The translations under genes were made by a program, and so were the position numbers. Shown here piece after piece: positions 37,723 to 45,516 of a stretch of 64,000 bases of DNA (positions are counted from its first letter, which is position 1; every line of letters begins with the position of its first letter). The notes beneath the pieces are model-generated. The model saw only the letters and a list, made by a program, of their open reading frames with translations, did no database searches and was not told the origin of the DNA. The stretch spans positions 308,045-372,044 of the forward strand of contig NZ_JABAEB010000004.1 of assembly GCF_012584455.1 (NCBI RefSeq), given 5' to 3'. The DNA comes from Shewanella oncorhynchi (GTDB lineage Bacteria > Pseudomonadota > Gammaproteobacteria > Enterobacterales > Shewanellaceae).

Positions 37723-38148
37723 ATGACTGAAATAGCTAAACTGGTAGATCTACAACACGCCCATTTGGCTGTTCTTAAGCAAATCATACTCAAGGAAAAA
37801 GGCGCTTTGGTTGACCAAAACGCCGATTTACTGCTTTCCCTTGCTAACGAAAAATCGCAATGTCTGAAAGAACTAAAGACTAATGATGATATTCTGGCAA
37901 ATAACAGTGATAAATCGCTACTCACTCAGCAAGTCGAACTCGTGCATAAAATGGCTGAGATCAAAGACGCATTGACTGAATGCAAAGAATTAAACGAACA
38001 AAATGCCAGTTTAATTGAGATGAATTTAGCGAGTTTAAATCGCTTTGCTCAAGCTTTACAAGCCAGCAGAAACGCCTCCAGCCTCACCTATAACGATAAA
38101 GGCAAGACCTCGACTATCTCAAGTTTAGGCAATGATTTAAAGGCCTAA
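37723..38148 (+). CDS. flgN: FlgK/FlgL export chaperone FlgN
   Basis: FlgN (141 aa) is a helical export chaperone for the junction proteins FlgK and FlgL. No strong motif is visible. Heptad-like helices (LVDLQHAHLAVLKQIILKEK), length and position immediately after flgM support the call. It is co-transcribed with flgM from the sigma-28 promoter, and possibly from further upstream. Confidence 0.9.
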   Translation: MTEIAKLVDLQHAHLAVLKQIILKEKGALVDQNADLLLSLANEKSQCLKELKTNDDILANNSDKSLLTQQVELVHKMAEIKDALTECKELNEQNASLIEMNLASLNRFAQALQASRNASSLTYNDKGKTSTISSLGNDLKA

Positions 38149-38211
38149 CAAGCGCATCACTCCCACTTAGCATTCCCTTTTCTAAGCTCTGATTAGATAT
38201 TAATGTCTTGT

Positions 38212-38243
38212 ACAAAAAAGAAAAGCCGCGTAAATACGCGGCT
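38212..38243 (-). terminator. Terminator of flgOP
   Basis: A stem of AGCCGCGTA and TACGCGGCT at 38224-38243 is followed on the minus strand by TTTCTTTTTT. It is a strong rho-independent terminator below flgP. It may also slow transcription from flgMN on the plus strand. Confidence 0.9.
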
Positions 38244-38276
38244 CAATACATGCTGTTGAACATACTCTCAAAAACG

Positions 38277-38729
38277 CTAGAAATACGTCACTTCCTTCAC
38301 TCGTTGTGGACGGTACTGTTGTTGATAAAGCGCCCAAACCTGTGAAAAATCAAGTTCTAACTCAGTGACATAATGCTCACCTGCTGGATAACTCTTAACG
38401 ACTCGTGCACCGCGGATCACGCCAGAAACTGACGCTTTGACATTATCGTCCGTCAACATCCAATCACTGACACTGCTGTTTGCCGTTATTTTCTGCCCAT
38501 AAACTTGTTCCGCTAATTCACGATAAGCCACAATTTTTGATGCCTGCATAGCCATCAACACTCTTTGTGATTGCTCTTTAGCCGGTTGAGTCGCTAAGGG
38601 CGCATATCCTATAGCCGTTAACTTAGGAAAACTCGGCGGCGGCACATCTTCCCATTGCACATATCTATCTTTAGCAGCGCAGCCAGTTAGCATTAGCCCC
38701 GTGATAAGTAATAAAAGGTAGTGTTTCAT
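38277..38729 (-). CDS. flgP: Flagellar outer-membrane lipoprotein FlgP
   Basis: FlgP (150 aa) is an LPP20-family lipoprotein that in vibrios forms part of the outer disk or H-ring around the LP ring. The lipobox is LMLTGCAA (Cys about 17). The LPP20-like part includes QRVLMAMQASKIVAYRELAE and ASVSGVIRGARVVKSYPAG. Its ATG overlaps the flgO stop as ATGA. Confidence 0.92.
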   Translation of the reverse strand: MKHYLLLLITGLMLTGCAAKDRYVQWEDVPPPSFPKLTAIGYAPLATQPAKEQSQRVLMAMQASKIVAYRELAEQVYGQKITANSSVSDWMLTDDNVKASVSGVIRGARVVKSYPAGEHYVTELELDFSQVWALYQQQYRPQRVKEVTYF

Positions 38730-39358
38730 TTTCCATCTCCTAAGACACGTACTTCATTCATGCCCGGACTCGCCTGACGATATAAAATGCCATTTTGTGA
38801 CACAATTTGCTCCGAAGGCTGCATGTAGTTTGCCAACTCTTTTTGAGTCACAAAAGTTTGAGATGCCGATACCACACGATTGTTACTAATGTTCACAATC
38901 CGAGTATTGATCGCCATACCATTGGTTACTACGCTCATAGTCGAAACGACAAGATGCTCAACAGGAAGATCTTTCGACAATTTTTGCCAATCTCGCGTCA
39001 AAATAAAATCCCCGTCAGATGTGACTCTCAAGCCATCAGCTAAGTTTAAATCCACCACATTAAACTGAAAACTATGGAGCGACGTCATTAATCCTTGCTG
39101 TAACTGTTGCGCTAACGCATTAGTGCCATTTAAATCGCCCACTAATACTGGTGTTGCAACTACGATAGGTTGATCAGAACGCAAAGCATCATTTTGCTTA
39201 ACGAGCTCAGTCACTATTCGCTGTGCTAAATGGTTAATCACTGCCGTTGGCGGCAACCCATTGCCATCCACTAAACTCGGTTTGGGCGGCGTAACCGGTT
39301 TAGCTACACATCCACCTAACATTATCAATGTTAAGGGAATAATCACACGCTTTAGCAT
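38726..39358 (-). CDS. flgO: Flagellar outer-membrane protein FlgO
   Basis: FlgO (210 aa) is an outer-membrane lipoprotein that works with FlgP and FlgT in the H-ring. The lipobox LIMLGGCVA sits at residues 10-18. The FlgO domain (LVGDLNGTNALAQQLQQGLM) is recognisable. The frame opens 15 codons earlier, but the signal peptide starts at MLKRVIIPLT, and the upstream sigma-54 promoter fits this start. Confidence 0.9.
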   Translation of the reverse strand: MLKRVIIPLTLIMLGGCVAKPVTPPKPSLVDGNGLPPTAVINHLAQRIVTELVKQNDALRSDQPIVVATPVLVGDLNGTNALAQQLQQGLMTSLHSFQFNVVDLNLADGLRVTSDGDFILTRDWQKLSKDLPVEHLVVSTMSVVTNGMAINTRIVNISNNRVVSASQTFVTQKELANYMQPSEQIVSQNGILYRQASPGMNEVRVLGDGK

Positions 39359-39439
39359 TGGATTTACCTCATCTATGGGTGCATTGACAGTCAAGTGACT
39401 CACTTTCTAAGCTTCAAATTTTTAATTAGTAACAAAACC

Positions 39440-39455
39440 AGCAATCTTCGGACCA
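39440..39455 (-). promoter_or_regulatory. Sigma-54 promoter of flgOP
   Basis: The minus strand reads TGGTCCGAAGATTGCT, with GG-N10-GC and two departures from the consensus -24 box. It lies 82 bases above the flgO start, in the 279-base divergent gap with flgT. Confidence 0.75.
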
Positions 39456-39540
39456 ATATTAACCTCAGTCCGACAATATTCTTCTATTACACAGTATATC
39501 GACTGTAACAATGGAAACTTTATCAAAAGTTATCATACTC

Positions 39541-39556
39541 AGGCACGAAATTTGCT
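39541..39556 (+). promoter_or_regulatory. Sigma-54 promoter of flgT
   Basis: AGGCACGAAATTTGCT has GG-N10-GC and matches GGCACG-N4-TTGCT exactly after the first base. It lies 82 bases above the flgT ATG. The divergent gap thus has one sigma-54 promoter on each strand. Confidence 0.9.
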
Positions 39557-39637
39557 TTATTGTCATATTAGATTAAGAGTCAGAAAACTGGCTCGATTGG
39601 TAATATCGCCATTAGCCTAGCGATAAGGATTGAATTG

Positions 39638-40804
39638 ATGCACATACCAGGTTCAGCTTCGCTCATCATTTTGAGCCTTTTACTACTTTCTTTGCCCACC
39701 AGAGCCGAATGGATAGAAGCCAGCGGAGAAGCAACTATTATCAATGGTAATACAGCTCAAGCAAGGGAAGAAGCAATTAATCAAGCTGTTAGCTATGCGA
39801 CATTAAGCACAGGTATTCAAATATCCAGCGAGCAACAAACCTCTAATGGTAACCTCACACAAAATAACTTTGCGATAAATCGCAACGCCCAAGCCATAAA
39901 CATCCAACTCGTTAGTGAACAAATTCAGGGAAATAAAATATATGTATCCCTACGCCTCGATCTAAATGATGATCCAACACAACAGTGTCCTAATGGCCAA
40001 TTAAAGGCCGCTATTTTAATACCTCAAACACAAATAAAAGATCGTTCTCAGCTTAGATATGGACAACTTTCAGGCTTTGAAGAGGTCATTTCAGAGGCGT
40101 TAGGGAACACTATAGAAGATTACTCTTCAACTGGCTTTAGTCACATCCATGCTAACGAGCGACTCGATATTGAACAAGACCTAGTGGATATTCGCGGTTA
40201 TCGACTCCCAAGCTGGCTCAGTGAAATTACCGACAGCCAATATATTCTTCAACCGCAGATCATTGATATATCGATAGAGCCTGTACAACCCACCTTCTTA
40301 GGATTTTGGGATGAAGCTCCGCTAAGGCAATTTCAATTCAAACTCAGCCTCTATCATGGGATCAGTGGCGAAGAGGTCTGGAGCAAAAGCTACAGCACAT
40401 CGGCCCCATGGGAATTTGAAGAACAGGCTATCATTGCTCCCAACAGTAATAGATTCTGGCGTTCCTCCTATGGAAAAAGTATTACTCAATTAATATTGCA
40501 AGCTACCCGAGATTTAGACAGCACACTTAATTGCAGGCCATTACTTGGCCAAGTCGTTAGCCGACAAGCAGACAGGATTATATTAAATCTAGGCCGTAAA
40601 CATGGCATTCGTGTCGGTGATAAATTCCAAGTAGTATTAAAACAAAACTTACCCGATAGACTCAATGAAATGCGCGCCGTCGCGACCAAAAGTCGTGCAA
40701 CGGTAAAAATTGAGCAAGTAAGCGAAGAAAGCGCCACCGCAGTACTTGTAGACCAAAATGCCGCCTACAATGTACAGATAAACGACATAGCGCTTAAGAT
40801 TTAA
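39638..40804 (+). CDS. flgT: Flagellar H-ring protein FlgT
   Basis: FlgT (388 aa) forms the periplasmic H ring that reinforces the basal body in polar, often sodium-driven, flagella. A signal peptide (MHIPGSASLIILSLLLLSLPTRA) is followed by the FlgT N-domain (WIEASGEATIINGNTAQARE). A C-terminal domain has GRKHGIRVGDKFQVVL. A TTG one codon earlier opens the frame; the ATG with AAGGAT upstream is chosen. Its stop codon sits in the stem of the terminator. Confidence 0.94.
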   Translation: MHIPGSASLIILSLLLLSLPTRAEWIEASGEATIINGNTAQAREEAINQAVSYATLSTGIQISSEQQTSNGNLTQNNFAINRNAQAINIQLVSEQIQGNKIYVSLRLDLNDDPTQQCPNGQLKAAILIPQTQIKDRSQLRYGQLSGFEEVISEALGNTIEDYSSTGFSHIHANERLDIEQDLVDIRGYRLPSWLSEITDSQYILQPQIIDISIEPVQPTFLGFWDEAPLRQFQFKLSLYHGISGEEVWSKSYSTSAPWEFEEQAIIAPNSNRFWRSSYGKSITQLILQATRDLDSTLNCRPLLGQVVSRQADRIILNLGRKHGIRVGDKFQVVLKQNLPDRLNEMRAVATKSRATVKIEQVSEESATAVLVDQNAAYNVQINDIALKI

Positions 40805-40828
40805 GCAACTAAATCTTAAGCCTTTTAA
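40792..40828 (+). terminator. Terminator of flgT
   Basis: A 12-bp stem, GCTTAAGATTTA (40792-40803) and TAAATCTTAAGC (40810-40821), with a 6-base loop is followed by CTTTTAAT. It includes the flgT stop codon and ends just before the tRNA promoter. Confidence 0.75.
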
Positions 40829-40844
40829 TCAAAGATAAAACCAG

Positions 40845-40850
40845 TATAAT
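40845..40850 (+). promoter_or_regulatory. -10 box of the tRNA-Arg gene
   Basis: A perfect TATAAT lies 10 bases before the tRNA 5-prime end. The -35 region near 40822-40828 is not a good match, which is common for tRNA promoters helped by upstream elements. Confidence 0.65.
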
Positions 40851-40859
40851 CACTGTCGT

Positions 40860-40935
40860 CTCTTCATAGCTCAACAGGATAGAGCAGCCGCCTCCTAAGC
40901 GGCCGATCGGGGTTCGAGTCCCTGTGGAGAGACCA
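40860..40935 (+). tRNA. tRNA-Arg (anticodon CCU)
   Basis: A full cloverleaf can be folded by eye: acceptor CTCTTCA with TGGAGAG (one G-U pair), D-stem GCTC/GAGC, anticodon stem GCCGC/GCGGC with loop CTCCTAA (anticodon CCT at 40894-40896), T-stem CGGGG/CCCTG with loop TTCGAGT, discriminator A and encoded CCA. It reads the rare AGG codon. It marks the border between flagellar structural genes and the glycosylation island; no second copy of its 3-prime end was seen further on. Confidence 0.95.
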
Positions 40936-40986
40936 GATAGTGACCTTGGTGATATCAAACTCCCAGAAATCTTCCGGAGAAACGGA

Positions 40987-42315
40987 ATGACCGAGCTATT
41001 TGCGTCTAATCTCAATATTATCGTTAAGCGTTGGCCTATAGTGGCCGCTGCGGTCAAAAGCCAAACCATCAATGAATTAGATGCTCACCTTGTCAACGGT
41101 CGCAATCAAACTATCAGTGTTAATGGTATTCAACTCAGCAGCCGTCATGACCGCATCGCCGAAGCACGGCTCTTTATCAGTACATTACCTGCAGATGCAA
41201 CTCACGTAACCGTCTACGGTGTCGGGATGGGAGATGTACCAAGTTTACTTATCGATAATCCACAGTATCTTTCAATTGATGTTTGCATTTTAAACCTCAG
41301 CGTTTTTGCCCTCCTCATTAGTTACACAGATCAAAGCGAATGGTTAAAGCATCCAAACATTAATTTAACGGCGCTTCCAAGCGCAAAGTTAAATTTTCCT
41401 AATATTGCAATTACGCCAGATCTCACTCTTGTCAGTGATGAAAATGCGACTCTTAGAGACTTATTAGTCATGGAGCTCAATCGTGAGTTCTCTAATCAAC
41501 GACATCAGTCTGATGATCCTGCAATATTAAAACGCTTCGAGGATAACCAACTTTATATTACTCACGATCCTGATGCTGCGAGCTTAATAAATAGTCATAG
41601 TAGCTATAAAGCTATCGTGATTGGCTCGGGTCCTTCTTTAGAAGAGCATTATGATTATCTGCAACAAATTAGTTCAAGTTCCCATAGGCCACTAATCATA
41701 GCGGCCGATACTGCATTACGTGGTTTACTTCACAATAATATAAAACCAGATATTGTGATCTGCATTGACGGATTGATAGGTGAATACCATTTACCGCTAG
41801 CCTCGACTCATAACATCAATCTTGTTTATTTTCCCCGGGTTGATCCAATGGTACTTAATGCTTGGTTAGGCCAAAGATTTATTGCCTATGGAGGCAGTAA
41901 AATATACGCCCAGCTCGCTTCTCGATATCCCAAACTAAGACTGTTCACGAGTGGAAGCGTCATTCATCCGGCAATTGATTTAGCGATCAAATTAAAGGCA
42001 AAAGAAATTACCCTATTAGGGTGTGATTTTTGTTATTGCAATAACAAGAGTCATGCGTTCTGGAATGATCACAAATTTGGTCAAAACGATATAAAAGAAC
42101 AAATATGGGTTAATGCGATTATTCAGAAAGTGAAGGAAGCGAAACACTGGTTGATCAATGGCAAAGGTCAGCGGATAGCGACGGATCTAAACCTAAGAGC
42201 ATATCTCAGACACTTGGAACGCTATATCGCTAAACATCCAGATGTAAAATTTTACCAAGCGAGTTTATCAGGCGCTAAAATTCGCGGTTCTCAGTATAAG
42301 GACCTCATATTATGA
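40987..42315 (+). CDS. Maf-type motility accessory protein (DUF115), short form
   Basis: A protein of 442 aa with a DUF115/MptE-like core: IVIGSGPSLEEHYDYL at about 211-226 and IKPDIVICIDG further on, then GSVIHPAIDLAIKLKAKEIT and LLGCDFCY. Maf proteins of this family transfer nonulosonic acids to flagellin Ser/Thr in the cytoplasm. The frame extends back to a GTG inside the tRNA 3-prime end, but the ATG at 40987 has CGGAG 9 bases upstream. It lies 51 bases behind the tRNA with no promoter motif of its own. A second, longer Maf closes the island at 55908. Confidence 0.88.
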   Translation: MTELFASNLNIIVKRWPIVAAAVKSQTINELDAHLVNGRNQTISVNGIQLSSRHDRIAEARLFISTLPADATHVTVYGVGMGDVPSLLIDNPQYLSIDVCILNLSVFALLISYTDQSEWLKHPNINLTALPSAKLNFPNIAITPDLTLVSDENATLRDLLVMELNREFSNQRHQSDDPAILKRFEDNQLYITHDPDAASLINSHSSYKAIVIGSGPSLEEHYDYLQQISSSSHRPLIIAADTALRGLLHNNIKPDIVICIDGLIGEYHLPLASTHNINLVYFPRVDPMVLNAWLGQRFIAYGGSKIYAQLASRYPKLRLFTSGSVIHPAIDLAIKLKAKEITLLGCDFCYCNNKSHAFWNDHKFGQNDIKEQIWVNAIIQKVKEAKHWLINGKGQRIATDLNLRAYLRHLERYIAKHPDVKFYQASLSGAKIRGSQYKDLIL

Positions 42316-42551
42316 GCTTAAGCCTACAAGATTCACTGCGGCAAACGGCAGGTTTATTTAGACTAGGTCAAGAAGCAAAGGCTTCAGTAGAGTTACGGTT
42401 ATGTCTTGATAAAATAGAAAAAAACTGCCCAGAACTTGTCCTTAATTCGACTTTTCAGCAAATATTGCCTGCTATGCTTCAGGCACAAGAGCAACACGAT
42501 TGGTTAAGCCTTGCCGATTATTTAGAGTATGAACTAATAGAACTCGTCTGA
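42312..42551 (+). CDS. Small helical protein of unknown function
   Basis: The protein has 79 aa and its ATG overlaps the Maf stop as ATGA, so it is translationally coupled. It is mostly helical and acidic (MSLSLQDSLRQTAGLFRLGQ; ending YLEYELIELV) with no known motif. Coupling to the Maf gene suggests a helper or adaptor for glycosyl transfer or flagellin handling. That is inference only. Confidence 0.75.
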   Translation: MSLSLQDSLRQTAGLFRLGQEAKASVELRLCLDKIEKNCPELVLNSTFQQILPAMLQAQEQHDWLSLADYLEYELIELV

Positions 42552-42629
42552 TAAAGCAAGAGAAACAGGGCATCAAGCTTCCCAGAGACTTGCCGTTAAT
42601 AGACTATACCGAGCCATTTGCGAGTAACT

Positions 42630-43490
42630 ATGACTACACATTCACCTATTTTTATCGCTGAAGTCTCCAGCAACCATCATAGAGACTTACAGCGTTGCAT
42701 TGAGTTTATCAAAACTGCTGCAGACATTGGTTGCGATGCCGTAAAGTTTCAGCTTTTCCAAATAGAGCAACTTTTCGCTCCCGAGATTCTGGCTAAAAGT
42801 GAAACGCATAGAAAGCGCAAAGATTGGGAGCTCCCAGTCAGTTTTTTGCCTGAATTAAAACAAAGCTGTGATAAATATGGCATTCAGTTTTCTTGTACAC
42901 CATTCTACTTAGATGCAGTGGCAGAACTTGAACCCTATGTCGATTTTTATAAGATTGCCTCCTACGAATTGTTATGGACGGATCTACTAGTAGCCTGTGC
43001 AAAAACGGGATTACCTGTTGTTCTTTCAACTGGCATGGCTACTTTAGAAGAGATAGATCAAGCGGTACTCACGCTAAAAGAAAATGGCGCGAAAGACATC
43101 ACCTTGCTCCATTGCGTATCGGCATACCCAACTCCTGAGAATGAATGTAATCTTGCGGTATTAGAAAGCTTTAGAAACCGCTATCAAGTTAACGTTGGCT
43201 GGTCTGATCATACTGTCTCTAGTGCGGTACTTAACCGAGCTGTACACAAATGGCGAGCCGATGTCATAGAGTTTCATTTAGATTTAGATGAAAAAGGCGA
43301 TGAATATGCTTCAGGACATTGTTGGCTGCCACAACAGATAGCACCCGTAATCCAAGGTATAAAATTAGCCAATGTGATTGATGGCAAACCAGAAAAACAA
43401 TTTGTTGCTAGTGAAGCCTCAGATAGAGAATGGCGAGCGGATCCCCTTGATGGATTACGTCCACTCAAACACATCAGGCCGTATTTTTAG
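42630..43490 (+). CDS. NeuB-family nonulosonic acid synthase (PseI-like, short)
   Basis: A protein of 286 aa with the NeuB TIM-barrel fold that condenses phosphoenolpyruvate with a 6-carbon amino sugar. Visible motifs are IAEVSSNHHRDLQRCIEFIK near the N-terminus, DAVKFQLFQ, PVVLSTGMATLEEID and GWSDHT. The metal-site region reads IEFHLDLD, where relatives usually have IEKHFTLD. NeuB, PseI and LegI are about 330-350 aa with a C-terminal antifreeze-like (SAF) domain; here the chain stops after the barrel. A TTG four codons earlier is an alternative start. Confidence 0.85.
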   Translation: MTTHSPIFIAEVSSNHHRDLQRCIEFIKTAADIGCDAVKFQLFQIEQLFAPEILAKSETHRKRKDWELPVSFLPELKQSCDKYGIQFSCTPFYLDAVAELEPYVDFYKIASYELLWTDLLVACAKTGLPVVLSTGMATLEEIDQAVLTLKENGAKDITLLHCVSAYPTPENECNLAVLESFRNRYQVNVGWSDHTVSSAVLNRAVHKWRADVIEFHLDLDEKGDEYASGHCWLPQQIAPVIQGIKLANVIDGKPEKQFVASEASDREWRADPLDGLRPLKHIRPYF

Positions 43491-43507
43491 CCAATCATTC
43501 ACCGTTC

Positions 43508-43546
43508 ATAACTAAACACCGAGTACCATACAAGGTGTTTAGTTAT
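43508..43546. terminator. Bidirectional terminator between convergent genes
   Basis: A 13-bp perfect stem, ATAACTAAACACC (43508-43520) and GGTGTTTAGTTAT (43534-43546), lies in the 60-base gap between the synthase gene (plus) and the ATP-grasp gene (minus). T-rich sequence is modest on both sides. Confidence 0.75.
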
Positions 43547-43550
43547 AGCT

Positions 43551-44768
43551 TTAGCTAATGTCAAACTTAATAGTCTTGTAAACCCACGATACTCGCTTCT
43601 CTAGCTCTTCTAAAGAATCCGCTGTGACGATAAAAACACCAGCCCTATCCGCATGACTACAAATAGGTTGTATTTTTTCACCTACATTAATAAAAAACTC
43701 TAGCTTTTTGACAAAACTCTGAATTTTAACTTGTTCAATTCCATGAATTCCAATGAGTTGACCTTTTTCAGGGAAAAAATATCGATTAGCAACAAATTGA
43801 TTTTGTTTTGGGATTAAGGCCTCAAAGTCAGGCTTAATATCCAGTGCAATTTCTAACGCAGTGCGTACATAGTTAATTCCCAGCCCCAAAGGAACAAGAC
43901 TTTCAGAAAAATCACCACCGCTCAGTCGAGTTGCAACCTCGATAACCTTTGCTCCTGTCTCAGTATAAACAATGTCACCTTTGATGACTCCGTTTTCAAT
44001 ATCTAATGCCTTAGCAACATCATCAATAAGTTTCTCGATTTCAATTCGCTGTAATTTGGATAAACGACTTGGTTGCCAACCGCCATTTTCGAGAATATAG
44101 GGGGCAAAAACATCCAACATCTCATAGTTACGATCAACAAATCCCGCAGTATATCCTTTTCCTTGATAAAAAAGCGTTTCGGTACTAACCTGCGGTCCTT
44201 GTAGATACTCTTCGATGATAACCTGCCCACTAAACGATTCTTCTATTGAACGCCGATATAAAGCTTCTATATCCATGCCCTCCTTCAAAAGAAACACTCC
44301 CCGGGCACCAGACCGATCTACTGGTTTTAGCACTAAAGGTAGACCGCGTTCGGCCACCAGAATACATAAATGCTCAAAACTCTCAACGGCAGAAAACCAA
44401 GGGATAGCAACATTTTTTTCAGCAAAATGTTGTTTCATAAGAAGTTTATCTGTTGTAATCAGGGCAGTTCCCAAAGGAATACAAGGCACTGAAAGATACT
44501 CGGCAAGAGCAGATACATACTGAGAAATATCACTACCCATTACCGCCACACCGTGAACAGTTATTTGTAATCGATCAACAAAAGCTTTAAGCCCTGGTAA
44601 ATCTCTTGTGCTGACAATCGCATACTGATCGGCAAGCGCAAATCCTGGAGAATTGGGATTCCCATCTACAACAATGACATGCAAACCCATCGCCTTTGCT
44701 GTCTTGATGGCAAAAACTTGATCGGCACTCGCACCTAAAAGTAGGAGATTTTTTACTTCAATTGTCAA
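43551..44768 (-). CDS. ATP-grasp ligase (carboxylate-amine/thiol type)
   Basis: A protein of 405 aa with an N-terminal Rossmann-like pre-ATP-grasp domain (NLLLLGASADQVFAIKTAKA), then the ATP-grasp core: LPLVLKPVDRSGARGVFLL near 140-160, VIIEEYLQGPQVSTETLFY, and metal-site VIEVATRLSGGDFSESL. It probably joins a carboxylate to an amine through an acyl phosphate; the substrate is unknown. Start choice: an in-frame TTG at 44792 exists, but GGAGGAG stands 6 bases before the TTG at 44768, giving an 11-base overlap with the SDR gene. It is the last gene of the minus-strand cassette. Confidence 0.85.
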   Translation of the reverse strand: MTIEVKNLLLLGASADQVFAIKTAKAMGLHVIVVDGNPNSPGFALADQYAIVSTRDLPGLKAFVDRLQITVHGVAVMGSDISQYVSALAEYLSVPCIPLGTALITTDKLLMKQHFAEKNVAIPWFSAVESFEHLCILVAERGLPLVLKPVDRSGARGVFLLKEGMDIEALYRRSIEESFSGQVIIEEYLQGPQVSTETLFYQGKGYTAGFVDRNYEMLDVFAPYILENGGWQPSRLSKLQRIEIEKLIDDVAKALDIENGVIKGDIVYTETGAKVIEVATRLSGGDFSESLVPLGLGINYVRTALEIALDIKPDFEALIPKQNQFVANRYFFPEKGQLIGIHGIEQVKIQSFVKKLEFFINVGEKIQPICSHADRAGVFIVTADSLEELEKRVSWVYKTIKFDIS

Positions 44769-45513
44769 GAATTGCTCCTCCACTAACCGCAAGAATTTGC
44801 CCTGTCATATATTGTTGTTCATCCGATGCTAAAAATACGCAGGCACTTGAAATATCTTCAATTCTTCCCGCTTTTTTCAACAAAGTCATATCTAGCACTC
44901 TAGCTCCTGCAGGGGAATCTATTTCATCAGCAGTTTGATCTGTTCTAACCAATCCTGGCGCCACTGCATTAACAAGAACATTATACTCAGCGCCATAACG
45001 TGCAAGTACTTTAGTCAGGCTATTTAACCCAGCCTTTGATACCGCATAATGCACAGTCTTCGGTCCATGATACTGACCAGCAACAGAAGAAATATTGATA
45101 ATTCTGCCGCCGCCATTAGCCTTCATCAAAGGAAACACTTCCTGGCAGCACATAAAGGGGCCTTTGAGATTGGTCCCCATTATCATATCCCAGGCCTCAT
45201 CAGTTACTTCATCAAACCAGCCTCTTTGGTTAATACCAGCATTGTTTACCAGAATATCAATGCGACCGAACTCAATCTGCGCTAGGTGTATCAAATTTTG
45301 GATCTCACTTCGCTTAGAAACATCAGCACGGATCGCGACCACTTTACGCCCCAAATTCTTAAGCTTACTAACAACACGAAAAGCCGCCTCATCATTTGTA
45401 CGATAATTAATGATTAAATCAGCGCCTTCGCTGGCAAAAGCTTCAGCAATACCTGCACCGATCCCTCGTGATGCACCAGTGATAAGCGCCACTTTACCTG
45501 TGAGTCTACCCAC
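44758..45513 (-). CDS. Short-chain dehydrogenase/reductase (FabG-like)
   Basis: A classical SDR of 251 aa. The NAD(P) motif TGASRGIG is at residues 12-19, NNAG at 90-93, the catalytic Ser in NISSVAG near 142-143, and YAVSK with Tyr156 and Lys160. It most resembles 3-oxoacyl-ACP reductases and sugar or polyol dehydrogenases. In this operon it probably reduces or oxidises a keto intermediate made by the DXS-like enzyme upstream. It starts 3 bases after that gene and overlaps the ATP-grasp gene. Confidence 0.88.
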   Translation of the reverse strand: MGRLTGKVALITGASRGIGAGIAEAFASEGADLIINYRTNDEAAFRVVSKLKNLGRKVVAIRADVSKRSEIQNLIHLAQIEFGRIDILVNNAGINQRGWFDEVTDEAWDMIMGTNLKGPFMCCQEVFPLMKANGGGRIINISSVAGQYHGPKTVHYAVSKAGLNSLTKVLARYGAEYNVLVNAVAPGLVRTDQTADEIDSPAGARVLDMTLLKKAGRIEDISSACVFLASDEQQYMTGQILAVSGGAILDN

Positions 45514-45516
45514 TCG

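Noticed and set aside
40924..40986. GTG start of the short Maf inside the tRNA gene
   Set aside because: The ATG at 40987 has a proper ribosome site; an overlap with mature tRNA is unlikely to be translated.
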